DNA of 64,000 bases from Metridium senile (lineage: Eukaryota; Cnidaria; Anthozoa; Actiniaria; Metridiidae), in assembly GCA_949775045.1 (NCBI GenBank), contig OX459110.1:12185741-12249740 (forward strand), in the 5' to 3' direction. The notes under the pieces were generated by a model, which made no database searches, had not been told where the DNA came from, and saw nothing but the letters and a program-made list of their open reading frames with translations. This document shows positions 23,356 to 45,300 of the stretch, piece after piece (the stretch's first letter is position 1; every line of letters starts with the position of its first letter). The position numbers and the translations under genes are program-made.

Positions 23356-23565
23356 TTCAGTTCCGGTACGCGATTTACTTTATTTGGGTTGCCTGTGTAT
23401 TGCGAATTCTAATGAGGATTGGGTCCGAGTTACCTAGTCCCAACGCAGCCAAGTCTGTTTGCAAAAATGGCGGTTGATTCGAAAGTTTTTTCTTCTGTTC
23501 ATCAAAAATATTCACATTAACTGATCCACAAATAGCCTTAAAAGCAAGGATTACTTCGTTGCAGC
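23356..23565. promoter_or_regulatory. Putative bidirectional promoter
   Basis: Only 210 bases separate the start codons of the minus-strand dehydrogenase and the plus-strand DEP-domain gene. The spacer contains a GC-balanced stretch and an AAAATGGCGG motif at about 23464-23473, similar to the YY1-type element near many start sites. There is no clear TATA box. The assignment rests on gene layout. Confidence 0.45.
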
Positions 23566-26500
23566 ATGAGCTTTAGCGTGTCTGAGCCTTTCAAAGCTAC
23601 AAAAATCTGGAACGACCTAGTGGAGCATTTAAAAACAAACATTGAGCCTCGCAAACGAAGATGGAAACTTCAAACTTTCGACAAATGTTTTCGTGGAAGT
23701 GATGTAGTTGAACAGCTTCAAAATTACGTATTCAATCACCCCGAGCTCGCTAGTGATCCCTCGAAAGTACAAGTGAAATCCCTAGCTCAGAAACTACTGG
23801 AATCGCAAGTTATTGAGAGCGCTTCGGCGGATGGGAAGAAAGGTGCCTTCGAACACGGTAGTCGACTGTACCGATTTTCCGAATGCACGAGCTCAGAAGA
23901 TTTATCGAATAACCCTAGTAAGGCCGACAAAAAGAAGAAAAGACTTAGTCTTGATCGGTTGAATATTCATAGACGGTCAATGAAGAGAAAATCGTTGAGA
24001 GTTTCCTCTAGAGATGAGTTGAATGACAGTGAGTTGAGCCAGCTTTCTGGAAAAGAGAATGTTGTGACTGATGCCAATAATAAAGAATTGACAAGGAAGA
24101 GACGGGCCAGTTTTAGTGGGCCATCGTCACTACAGGGATTAGAGTATTTATCAGAGACACCAAAGAAGCACAAAAGAAGGAGTTTGATGCATATTAGGTA
24201 ATCAAATAATAAAGTTTATTATTCTAGCAATGACAACTGTGTTAATAAGAATGGAAACTAGCGAGTAAACTAGTATGGGCTGTGTCGTTGTTTGATATAA
24301 ATGATAGGTAATAGAATGAAAATTTGTAACACCGTAAAAAATAGAAATAGAAACTAGCGAGTTAACTAGTATAGGCTGTGTTGGTGTTTGATATAAACTA
24401 TAGGTAATATAATGAAATTTGTAACACCGTAAAAGATGTTTACCTAACTTTACTGACGTTTCGAGCTTTAGCCCTCTGTTGATGACTCCGATGAAGGACT
24501 AAAGCTCGAAACGTCAGTAAAATTAAGTAAATATCTTTTACAGTGTTACAAATTTCATTATATTACCTATATGTGATAATAAGATGCTATTTTTGACACT
24601 GATGATGACAGTGATGATAACAATGATGATAATAGTAATAGTTATAGCAGTAATGAGAACAATGGCAGTGTTGATGATGATTATCACCTTGTCATTTAAA
24701 TCAATTGATATTGGCAATTGATGATCAATCATTGGCAGACATCTGTGACATTTGATTGATTGGCAATCAATCATCAACAATCAATCTTTGATGGTTATCA
24801 TGGTAATCATTGGATGATATTGGATAATAGCATTAATGTTGATGTCGATGATAGTAATAATAGTAATAATAATAATAATTGTAACAATAATGTTTTTAAA
24901 ATTCCTAGGAGTTCAAACAAGTCAAAGCTTACTTCCCAAATTCAAGATGACATTTCACCAAGTTTTTGCCAAGATATTTGGTTTGAAGTAACCTTATCAA
25001 ACCTACTTAAATTTCTTGATGTGGAATACCTTGATGACATCCTGAACCCAACAGAATCAGGTAAAGAAAGAATAGAGTTCACAGAAATCACAAATAGCCC
25101 CTATATTCGTTTTTTGGATTCATATAAGCAATCCGGTAGTGATATTTCAAGTAATCAACAAGGAGGACGAAGAGGACGTGACAACATCTGGAAAAATGCT
25201 GCCATTGCTTGCTTTGATGCATTGAGAGAATACCCACTTCCACACAACAAAGATTTTCAATTTCATAACAAAATTGCAATCACAGAAGCAGGAATTTCAA
25301 ACTCTTTAGCCAAGTTTTACTCATCCCTGACAGATGCTTTGATTCCTGAGAAGTTCTCTACACTTGTGGATGGAGTACTTCATCTAGTGTCTTCAAGAAA
25401 AAGAAACGTTTCACAAGCTCTGAAGCTGTTGTTTTTGCTGTTAGCAAGTGAAAGGCAAGAACATTTGAAGAGACTGTTAAACTTCTTTGACAAAAGTCTG
25501 ATATCACAGGCCAGGATCTCCAAAGAACAGAGGAGAAAATACTTATGTAGAGTCTTTGTGGAAGGAATTTTTCCTATTGCAGCCATCCAGGATGACAAGG
25601 TTTGCTTTATTTTATTTCATTATTAATATAAAGTGATAATAGACTTTCACAAATTCACATGACTGGCCAGAAAACAATGATAAATTTCTCAGTCAAGGCT
25701 GGAGTGGTTAAATTTCTACATATATACTGTATTTTTTATCCACTAAACCCTTACTTGAATCTATTGTTTCATGACCAGAGAAACAAATAAGGGAAAGGTC
25801 TTAGAAACAATTATCAAGTTTTTCAAAATAATCAAGGCCGATGCAAGTGTTATCTTCTAAGGCTGGAGAACAATAGCCTGTGTCACATCCAGACTTTTGA
25901 GAAAAAGACTGGATGTGATGCAGGCTAGAGGAAATTGTTTGTAATTTTATATAATAGGTAGTATAATGAAATGTGTAATAATACTTGAATATAATGAATT
26001 ATTTGTAATTAGACTTTTAAAGCGTTATGGGCTACTAGAGGAGTATAAGCACTTATTGGATCCGGCTTTGGCTGATTACACTTGCCTCGTCCTTGATTAT
26101 TTCGGATATCACAAAAACCGAATTCAATAATTGTTTTATAATACATTGTTTTGAATTGTAACAAAAGATTAATCATTGACAAAGAAAAGATTGCAAACTA
26201 AAACTTTATTGCGTTACAAAATTTACGCTGTTTGCCATGAGTGGTCTTTGTTTTTGGTGCCTTTTGTCAACAAATGCATTGCGGGCACAACCTACAGATT
26301 AGTGAATTGGTTATTGGCTAGCCAATAACTTATTCGATAATCTGTAGTTAGCTTGATTTCTAAAATAAAATGTATGCTATTGACCAATCAGAGCAAAGAT
26401 TGTACTAAGTACAATGTATTATAATTATTATTATTATTAAATAATGTGATTATATTTGTTGTGACCATGTATTATCTCTAGGTATCTGAGCAATACATTA

Positions 26501-26850
26501 TTTTCTTTCTTTAGGAAAATGCTGAACGACTTCTAAGTATAATGATTGATGAGCATGACAAGCTGTTTCATATACCATCAAATATCAAGTCAGAAGTTAA
26601 AAGACATATTCTGTGCTTACAAAGTGGCTACGATCTACCAATATTGGCCGTCTCCAGTTGCCAGAGAGTCAATACCACAGAATACCAAAAACAACAGGAG
26701 GCCAACACCAGACAAAGCCTGCTTGACTTACTTAATGTCATAGTAGATGATCTTAATTTGTCAATCAAGATGAAAGAATGTCGTCTTAGAGACTTTCAGC
26801 GCCATCACTTGGATGTGTTTTGTCTGCAGTTCCCTAATGGTGAATTCTAG
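23566..26850 (+). CDS. DEPDC7: DEP-domain protein of the DEPDC7/DEPDC4 type, 3 exons
   Basis: Exons: 23566-24197, 24909-25599 and 26515-26850, all in phase; 552 residues. A DEP domain occupies about residues 8-105, with the recognisable stretches ATKIWNDLVEHL and FRGSDVVEQLQNYV. A basic Ser/Lys-rich linker follows (residues about 120-211), with several sites of the RRxS type. The remainder (residues 212-552) is a helical domain like that after the DEP in DEPDC7, with helices around DALIPEKFSTLVDGVLHL and LKLLFLLLASERQEHLKR, ending in LDVFCLQFPNGEF. DEP domains act in membrane or GPCR signalling and DEPDC7 has been linked to NF-kB signalling, but the role here is open. The exon 2 acceptor at 24907-24908 was chosen from four in-frame candidates because it has the best consensus (ttcctag|g). 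DEPDC4 is the alternative name. Confidence 0.85.
24240..24565. mobile_element. Dispersed element with a hairpin, copy 1
   Basis: Contains two direct copies of a gcgagtwaactagtatrggctgtg block, then a hairpin ctttactgacgtttcgagct / agctcgaaacgtcagtaaa, and ends with gtgttacaaatttcattata. The same arrangement is at 52142-52325. In intron 1 of the DEP-domain gene. Confidence 0.7.
25874..25928. repeat. Short hairpin repeat, copy 2
   Basis: agcctgtgtcacatccagac and gactggatgtgatgcaggct form a nearly perfect stem. Same family as 22700-22752. In intron 2 of the DEP-domain gene, whose 26000-26440 region also holds the weak inverted motifs taatacattgt and acaatgtatta. Confidence 0.8.
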
Positions 26851-27395
26851 AAGCTGATTCTGCTTTACAATATCAACTTTTTTACATGATTTTGTTGTTA
26901 TTTTTTCGCATCCTTTCTTTTTTAATCATATCCCATTTCTTTGTTGTATCACTTCTCTGTCTTTTTTTTAATTTTTTTTTTATTCTCAATTTCTTTTTTT
27001 ATATTTTATTTTCCTTCCATTCATGCCTACATCATAACAGCTTTTCTTCCCTTTATCAGTTTGTGATCAAACCTTCCATTCTTTATTCAAAATTCACATT
27101 TCTTTTGTTCTTTCTTTAATTCTTCACATTTTTTTCAATTTATCTCATTTTTCCATTGTTTTCCTTTCATTGTTTGTGTGTTTTTCTCTTTTCATGGTTC
27201 TCTTTTCGTCTTTTCTTTTAATAGTTTTTTTTGTAATTGTATATCTCTTTCAATTTAGTTGTAGAAATTATTTTCGTTTTTAGATATTCTTTCAGTATTA
27301 ATGAATTTAAATTTCATAATGAAATGCTCATGAATTAATGACTATAGTGTTAATAGATTGAATGTAAATAATAATAATTTATGATTTGCAATCTA
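26851..27395 (+). other. 3' flank of the DEP-domain gene
   Basis: Very T-rich sequence (about 26886-27260), presumably 3' UTR and intergenic. I see no coding region. Confidence 0.35.
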
Positions 27396-27397
27396 AC

Positions 27398-27545
27398 AGA
27401 GTACAAACACTAAAAGTTTGCAATACTTTGTACTATTTACCACTAAATAGTGTTGATTAAACAATAGAGAACAAAAGAATTTGCATAATTTAGCAGTATT
27501 TAGTGGTATTTATGTTGCACACTTTTAGTGTTTGTACTCTAATGT
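27398..27545. mobile_element. MITE with GAGTACAAACACTAAAAG ends, copy 1
   Basis: The left end agagtacaaacactaaaagt and the right end acttttagtgtttgtactct are inverted, and inner accactaaatagtg blocks pair too. A second copy, with its interior inverted, is at 28352-28493. A solo end is in the KIAA2012-like intron at about 10968-10992. The surrounding 27545-28227 has only ATC-rich simple sequence. Confidence 0.8.
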
Positions 27546-28351
27546 AGCAACAACAAGTATTTATAATTTAATTATTGTAACTAATTTATTTGATAGAAAT
27601 ATCTTGATTATAATTTCAAATTCAATTAGCACTGCAAATGACACAATTGCACATGCACTGCACAATAGTATGTAATAAGTAATGAATGACATATTAAAAA
27701 CAATTCAAATTCACCTTGCCCAATGTCATTATTTCAATTATCATTTAACTCACGCCCCATTAATATTTATTGTCATCGTTATCATAACCATTGTCATCAT
27801 CACCATCATTATCACAACCAGCTTTGCCATAAACATCATCTTATCATTACAGTTAAACTTTAAGGAAATACAAAAGAATAGAATATTATATTGCAAAAAT
27901 GAAATCACGGCTACCCTAACACAGAAAGAAATATGAAAAAATATCGTATAATTTTCAATCCAAAACGGACTTTCAGTTTGTTTTTGTATTTATTGTAAAC
28001 TTAGCCATTAATTTAAAAAAAAAGTCTTATCATTACAAACTCATCATGCACTATTAATGTTTTATTGCCATCATTAACATCATCATCACAACCACGTTCG
28101 TCATCATAAACATCATCTGATCATCACAAGCTCATCATGTGCCATTGATGGACAGGAATGTGGGGCTGAATAATAAGTTTTATGTGTCCCTTTCAAAACA
28201 ACATTTTAGTTCGGGACCCCCTCTATGTATACAGCTATTTCAAAAAACGTTGAATACTGAATAGTGCATTCCAAGACCAAAGGGCATTGTGGGTCTCATT
28301 TATTTATAATAAATAATACACATATATACAGCAATATTTATTCCCCATAAC

Positions 28352-28493
28352 TAGAGTACAAACACTAAAAGTGTGCAACATAAATACCACTAAATACTGC
28401 TAAATTATGCTAATTCTATTGTTCTCTATTGTTTAATCAACACTATTTAGTGGTAAATAGTGAAAAGTATTGCACACTTTTAGTGTTTGTACT
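28352..28493. mobile_element. MITE nested in the 28228-29052 element, copy 2
   Basis: Ends agagtacaaacactaaaagt / acttttagtgtttgtact. The flanking AACT appears on both sides, and removing the insert with one AACT restores ataactcgtatactg, which matches gtaactagtatattg in the uninterrupted relative at 18770. Confidence 0.8.
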
Positions 28494-28617
28494 AACTCGT
28501 ATACTGTTTTTAATGGAATGCTTAAGAATAAAATAACGAATTACTATTTTTTTATTTGAAACAACATTGCATGGTCCAAAATGCATTTTGGTCATGCAAT
28601 GCACTATTCAGTATGCA

Positions 28618-29019
28618 CTATAATAATAATAACGATATTTTATATAGCGTCAATATCCTGTGAATTTCAACAACGCTTTACAATTCAAGTTTCTGCATAA
28701 AATGTTTAAAATTAAAGATGTTCAAAAACAAATGTTTTTAAGATATTTTTAATCAATTTTAAAATATTTATTGTAAGTGTTAAAAAATGTAAGTTTAAAA
28801 ATAAAGATGTTCAAAACATTTACAAAATTGATATTTTAATTCAATTTATATTTATAGTATACAATATGAATATGATAATATTTTTGACAGCAAGATACCA
28901 AACGTGCTGCTGCATTTTGAACTTGTTGAAGCCTTTGAATTAGGTGTCTTGGCATCCCATATAACAAAGAATTACAAAAGTCAAGTTTAGATGAAATAAA
29001 AGCATGTACTAGTGTTTCA
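28618..29019 (-). mobile_element. 5'-truncated LINE with 16-bp target duplication
   Basis: On the minus strand the insert starts with a reverse-transcriptase C-terminal region (LVHAFISSKLDFCNSLLYG, then a QVQNAAARLVS block), the classic CR1/L2 pattern. It ends in a 3' tail with tgtaaagcg ... cgctatataaaat and an ATT repeat. The 16-base duplication cactattcagtatgca flanks it at 28602-28617 and 29020-29035. Confidence 0.9.
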
Positions 29020-29657
29020 CACTATTCAGTATGCAGTATTCTACGTTTTTTGAAATAGCTGTATTTGTTGTTTATGACTGGTAATATTTTATGTTATAAT
29101 ATATTTATATCCTGAATCCCTACCCCACCCTCATGATTCTCCCTCTCGTTACGTTTATCAAACACACTTTGTAGACAAATTACAGGAAACAAATGCAGGT
29201 GACTTTACTATTTTAAAATAAAAAAAAGATTGAAATTACTCATCTCAATTAAAAAGGCCTATCGGTCGTTTTTCTTCCGTTTCAAGTGCGGTCATTAGGT
29301 TTCATTCATCAATATAATATCGTACACTTAAACCGTTTCCCAAATGCTTTTACTTCCTTCTTACGAGACAACAATTAAACTTTTCTCAAATGGTTTTACG
29401 CCCTCAAACCAGACATAACAGATATAAGAGTTTAATACTTATTTGAATACAGTTTTGAGACGATTTCAATAGCGACTGATATGTGGCTTCTATCTCATAC
29501 GTGGTCTAACGTTAAGTTGGCGCTGTAGTCCAAAGTGGTTAAGCTTGTTTGGTCATAAAAAAAGTCAGTTGTTACTGTTCGTTCGATTATTTTCTGTCAG
29601 CTTTTATTTTTGCTGCTTATAAGTATTGATTACTGATCTTGTAAGCTTTGGAACAAG

Positions 29658-36047
<6,390 letters not shown>

Positions 36048-36231
36048 ACAACAATGCTGAGAGCCAACGTAGAAATTAATACAGCTTTTTTTAAAAAGGT
36101 TAACTTAGGTGATAGGTAGAATCAAAGAAGGAACTAGATGGAATCAAACTGGAAGTCCACATCAGTTATTTCAAATAATTTCTGTGAAACACAGACGCAG
36201 CCCGCACTAGCTAGTTTTGTATATAATAGGA

Positions 36232-36400
36232 GGGTCCTGAAGGGGTAAAATGGGAGCTGGGCTTGGCCTTATTATTGACTGGGAAAATGGGATTGGATGC
36301 ACTGGGACTGGGATTTACAACTAAAACAACAATAGAACATGGGAATGGGATTGAAAACTTGAGCAAAACTGATGGGATTATGTGATTTTTGACTGGGATT
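36232..36400 (-). repeat. Dispersed repeat, inverted copy
   Basis: Inverse of 16364-16520 (agggtcctgaaggggtaaaa through tgatgggattatgtgatttt). Intergenic, after the LRR-GPCR. Confidence 0.75.
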
Positions 36401-36622
36401 TGATCCAAATATAAACTGGCAAATGGGATTCGGACCCCCTTCAGGTCCCTCTAATAGCGACACAGCGACATACCACTGAGTTTGACTACTAATTATCGTA
36501 TATTTTTACGCAGTCCATTTATTTGTTTATAAACGCTGACGCAGTCTACACTAGTTAATGTTAAGCCCTAGTTTATTATCTTATACATGTTTCCCGGTTC
36601 TTCCCTAGAAACACCGAAGCTA

Positions 36623-36882
36623 CAATCATGTGCAAAATACCTTGGGACATTATTTGGTTTTTACATGAAAAATATTTCAACATTTTTCAGTTTCCCCCTC
36701 TCCCCCGTATCAATGTTGAATTGTGGGAATGTGAAACGGTTGTCATTTGAAAGACCAATCAACATTGCGTAGGGGGGAAGGGGGTTTGCAAACCAAATTG
36801 ATACATTTTGTATATTTTTTAAAACGAAAACGAAAACGCTCATAAAAAAGTGACAAAATCTCAACAATTTTGCACATGATTG
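36623..36882. mobile_element. MITE with CAATCATGTGCAAAAT ends and TA duplication
   Basis: CAATCATGTGCAAAAT and ATTTTGCACATGATTG are perfect inverted ends flanked by TA on both sides. The inner segments tcaatgttg and caacatt also pair. Its termini resemble those of 57713-58468. Confidence 0.85.
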
Positions 36883-37002
36883 TAGCCTGCATAGCCCAGC
36901 GCTAGGGGGTTGGGGAGAGGGGAAAGAAGGGAGCTCCCTTCCCCCACCCCCTAGCGACTATAGCAACGCCGACGCAGTTTCAACAAGTTTAACTGACAGT
37001 TA

Positions 37003-37185
37003 AGGCCCGGGCAAACGGTTTCAACATTTGCTTCAACATCCGTTCGATTTTGTTGAATGGCAATGTTTAAACGGTTTTAAACTCTTTCAAAATTTCAAAA
37101 GAGTTTAAAAGCGTTTAAACATAATTGCCATTCAACAAAATCAAACGGATGTTGAAGCAAATGTTGAAGCTGTTTGCCCGGGCCT
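37003..37185. mobile_element. MITE with GGCCCGGGCAAACGG ends, copy 1
   Basis: ggcccgggcaaacggtttca with acatttgcttcaacatcc is inverted as ggatgttgaagcaaatgttg with tttgcccgggcc. The middle aatggcaatgtttaaacg also pairs with its inverse, so nearly the whole element is one hairpin. Other copies are at 47022-47225, 57117-57400 and 60275-61087. Confidence 0.9.
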
Positions 37186-37512
37186 TTAGAATTACACAGA
37201 AATCCCATCATGAATAAGTTGACTTCCTACTGGTGCCGTATCAAAGACAACTGGCCTAACAACAGGTTCAATTCTTAGAGCGGACAAAGGCATGTGACGT
37301 CATCTATTATTCAAAACATCGTACCCTCAATTGAATAGTTATGTAAATTTTTGATTTACAAAGACACTTATCAAAGAAAAGAGATACAAAAAGGAAGAAG
37401 TTTGTATAACTCGCGTTGGATGAAAGCGGCAATTGATATGACCTGGAAGAAATGATGGACTTTTCTAGGTTTCTAAACCTTATATTTTGACTTCATCATA
37501 TACGATAGCAAG

Positions 37513-41212
<3,700 letters not shown>

Positions 41213-42371
41213 AATACCTTGCTTCACTTCACGATTTGTCGAATATGTGAATATAGTTTTGTAAAAAAATGTAAAAATCTATTTACTTTAATGTATAATG
41301 TGTGCTTATTACCAGAAGACGTCATGTGAAACGCGCTTTATAGAACGCATTTAACAGTGACGTTTCCTGGCCGGTACCCTGCGAGCAGAGGTTCCCACGC
41401 TCACAGGGTACCTGGCCGGCGCTCTACAATTAAAATTGCTATATAAGGCGCATTTAGAAACCACGCGGCTTACCATCACGAGGTAATAAAAAGCTAGTAG
41501 GCGTTAGCATTATAGCCACTCACTGAGGAAATAATTTTGTTATAAAAGGCGAGCAGCATAAGAAACTCGTTCCCCGTCCCTCCAACGCACAGATTGGTGA
41601 AAACATACACTCGGCCTCGTCTCGATTCTTTCCATTTGATCTACTCTACTTGTATTTACAGAGTATTTTTTCGACAATTACGATGTAAAATAATTTGTAA
41701 TATTCAAATATTTATTGTTGTGTTCAACCTCATATTATAATTGATAAATGAACTTTGTAAATTTATATAAAATATTAAAATATGATTATACGTGCATGAT
41801 ATGATGACTTATAGTTAACTATTCCTTTTAGTTTTAACCAAAATCAGGCCAGAGTCAAACCAATTTGTATTTTAATTTTCCATGTTCTTTCTTTCTATTT
41901 TTTTATCATTGTCATTCAATCTGCATTCATCCTTTTTTTTCTAACTTTTGTTGAGTTTCAAAATAATTTATTGTATTTTTTTATACGCTAATTTGTTTAT
42001 GTTTGAATTTTCTAAAAAAAAGATATCATTACGTTTAACATATATAAACTATATTGAATACATGCTGCGGAGCACATGCTAACTAGTTCTAGAAAGTGTA
42101 CTCTGTAACCATGACGTCACAATATTGACATAATGTAAATCATAATCAAATATTGCGTCTCAAATATTGGCCGCCATGTTGGTTTTACTTCAAAGATATT
42201 TTTACCATGCAAAAGGAAAAAATATTGAATGAGAAAAGGCTAATATTTGTTATTGTAAGGAGCCGAGTAGGTACGAAGATGGTACGAAGCTTTTCGTGAA
42301 AACATCGGGTTTGATTTCTTACATTTCGGGAATAGTTCGGCTTCACTCGTGCGCGAACTCGTTGGTGTGGA
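41213..42371 (+). other. Intergenic DNA between the DKK-like gene and the anoctamin
   Basis: Contains a hairpin at about 41368-41420 (ggccggtaccctg / cagggtacctggcc), an AATAAA-like signal near 41485 and AT-rich sequence. The last part, around 42112-42180, has a palindromic TGACGTCA (CRE-type) and a CCGCCATGTTGG motif, probably the anoctamin promoter. Confidence 0.4.
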
Positions 42372-45300
42372 ATGTCAAACAGACATCCTAGCCTTCTGCA
42401 AAAAGGTTCACAGAAAATTACTCCGACTGATTGTTACACAAATACAAACATGGCTGGCTATTTGCCAGGTGACTATTATGGAGCTTATCCACAACAACCA
42501 CCAGCGCCAATTGGTTTTGAGATGCAAAATCAGCCTGCACCATACGGTCAACAACCGCCTTATCCGGCAAGAAACGATATCTACCCGGCTCCTCAATATG
42601 GACAACCAGCACAACAGAGCTATGCTACACCTTACGAAGCTAATCCACATCAACCTGCAGGACAAAACTATGGCCAACCAACTAACTTGCCTCCTGTAGG
42701 ATTTGAAGGAGCGAGGTACACGCCGGATAACGACAACAGAAGCCGACAAATTAGTGAGCGACCGAGAACGGCCGAAACACAAGACACGACCGATGCAACG
42801 ACCAGAACTGCTTATCGCGTAAAAGAGGTGGGTTTATTTACTAATTTATCTATTTAACAAGGTTACTTTGACTTAATGGAGTACCCTTATTGATATACTA
42901 CAAAAAGCGGATAATAAGATATGTGAGTGTAAGACATTTACTATAGTTTAGCCTTTTGACATTGATGAAGGTGTGTGATTGTTATTGTTAATTCAGGTCA
43001 TTTTGTACTTGAGATTTTCACTTCGTTTCTAGCTTACCTATCCGAAAACGCTAGCTATATTTATGCATTTTACACACATTGCTATCTTATTGATCAAAGG
43101 AATAGTGTATTTCTTAAACTCTCGCATTTTGATGTAAAATACGCAGCTGTTTTGAAATAAACAAATTGTTCATTTTGCGTGATCTACGTTTACAAAAATA
43201 ATTTTATAAAAATTTATTTGATTCATTAATTCTAGGCAGATTTTGAGGCGTTTCTTTTATAAAGAGAACTAAAGAATGATTGAATTAACGAAAAATGATT
43301 GTGCACATGCTTTTCATCTACATGTTTGATGATTATGCATTGTGTAATTTCATTTACAGTAAGACTCATCTTTTATTTAAAAATGTTGAATTTGCAGCCA
43401 GGATTCATATTAAAATACAAATTGGTTTGACTCTCTTTCTCAACTGAGAACCTCAGTTGTAACGATCACTGATGAAGCTCAAAGTGTAGATCGAAACATC
43501 TGAATAAATTTAACCAAATTCAGGCCAGAGTCAAACCAACTTGTATTTTAACATCATCCTTTATATGTCTAGACAAATTTTCAAGTTTTATCTCAAGTTG
43601 AATATTTAGTGGCTGAATTAACCAAAATTGACCACAACCATTTTTCTCATAGATCTACTTTAATAGCTGTTTTACCAGCATCAACAATTCATCTTACATG
43701 CTGATATTTGACACCCTATTTTAATTAAAAAGTTGATTAAAATAATTCTAATAAACCTTTTTTCATTGAAAGTGTCAGCACATCTTAAAGTTCATAACAA
43801 AACTTCTATAATTTTTTGTTTACTTGATTTTTTGCTTTAATTTCATACATTATAAATCATTTGTTTTGAATGTGATATCAATACGCAGTTCTAATTATAT
43901 TACATTGCTTTGAAATTCAAACAATAGTTGGTAGAAATCAAAATTCTGTTTTATTCAATGATAAATAACTATAACCGAAACAACTGCAAAAACATTGTAG
44001 AAATTAAAGAAATCAGCAAATTTACATAATTTATGCCACCTACAACATTTGTAGCAAACGCATATCAAAAATCCATAGGTATAATACTAGGCTGGCTTGT
44101 AAGACTTCTTAGAACTAATTATGGTAAATTCAATGTACAGTACACAGCTGCTTCTGTTTGGAACAACCTTCCTGAAAATCTTAAATGTCTTCCTCTGAAG
44201 ACGTTTAAAAATACTCTTAAATTAACTTTATTAAATTCCTATAATGTTAACTCGTCATAGTTTTTGAATGTCCATCTGGTACATATTGTTGTTATTGCCA
44301 CTTTTGTAACTTGTAGTGTCTTTTTTCTCTTTTTTCTTTTTGATCGCTAACTGTATTACCAATTGATTCTTTGTTTAATATACTAGTAGTTGCTCAGCTT
44401 GATTAGCTTTTTTTTAGCTATTCTGAGAAACTTTTACCATTTATCTGAACATTCCTTAAATTATAATTGTATAATTATTCTTGATATTGCTGGTAATAAA
44501 GTTGTTGTTGTTGTTGTAGCTAGGTCGTTCTAGCATGATATGGTATTAAAGCTGAACAGAAATATTTGTGGTGATGTATATTTTTGTGTGTCTCAGTGTA
44601 CTGATATAGATTTTTCAAAGAAATATTTGCAACAAAGACCCTCACTAAGCTGGAATACGTCTAATATAAACGGCTCATAGTTTCTCTTACATAACCCTTT
44701 TTGATATGTATTTATTTACTTATTTAATAAAGTGTTATATTGAACATGCGAGCAGCTGTTGTTCAAAACATTTAACATAGAGGTAGTGATGAGTTTGTGT
44801 CTTTCCAATAAGTAGGGCACTTGTGTCTGCATGTCAAATACATTGAGTCATTTATTTATTTACATCCCTTACCAAAACCAAATAAATTATTTAAATACTG
44901 AATAAATACCATGATTATTGTTTTGTTCTAACAGGAAACCCAACATTCAGAGTCATTGTACTTCACTAATGGAAGAAAAAAGATTGGTAAGAAAATACTA
45001 TATACTATACAATATAAACTTGTATATGAAATACACAAGTGATTATAGAAATTAATTACTTGCGTTGATTGGTCGAGAAATTCACACTATTTTTCGATAA
45101 TCACCTACAGTGTTTCACTAGCCTGAGAAAACAGACGTTGTTTCGCTCCTCGTCCCCCTGTGAAACTAACGTCTGAGCAACGAGCCGGGAAATTCCATAC
45201 TGATGACGTAGCGCTACCGAGATCAAATTATCAATACACGTGTGGATATCCAATGTCGGTCGTTAATCGAACTGGCTGTGGATTCAGAGTTGTTTTAAAT

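Larger units (their letters stand above)
28228..29052. mobile_element. CAGCTATTTCAAAAAA element interrupted by two insertions
   Basis: The outer ends acagctatttcaaaaaacgt and acgttttttgaaatagctgt are inverted and match the complete copy at 18657-18940. It has received a MITE (28352-28493) and a LINE fragment (28618-29019). Confidence 0.8.

Noticed and set aside
24760..24908. Asn/Asp-rich N-terminal extension of DEP-gene exon 2
   Set aside because: Low-complexity AAT/GAT repeats, upstream of a much better acceptor at 24907-24908 that keeps the frame.
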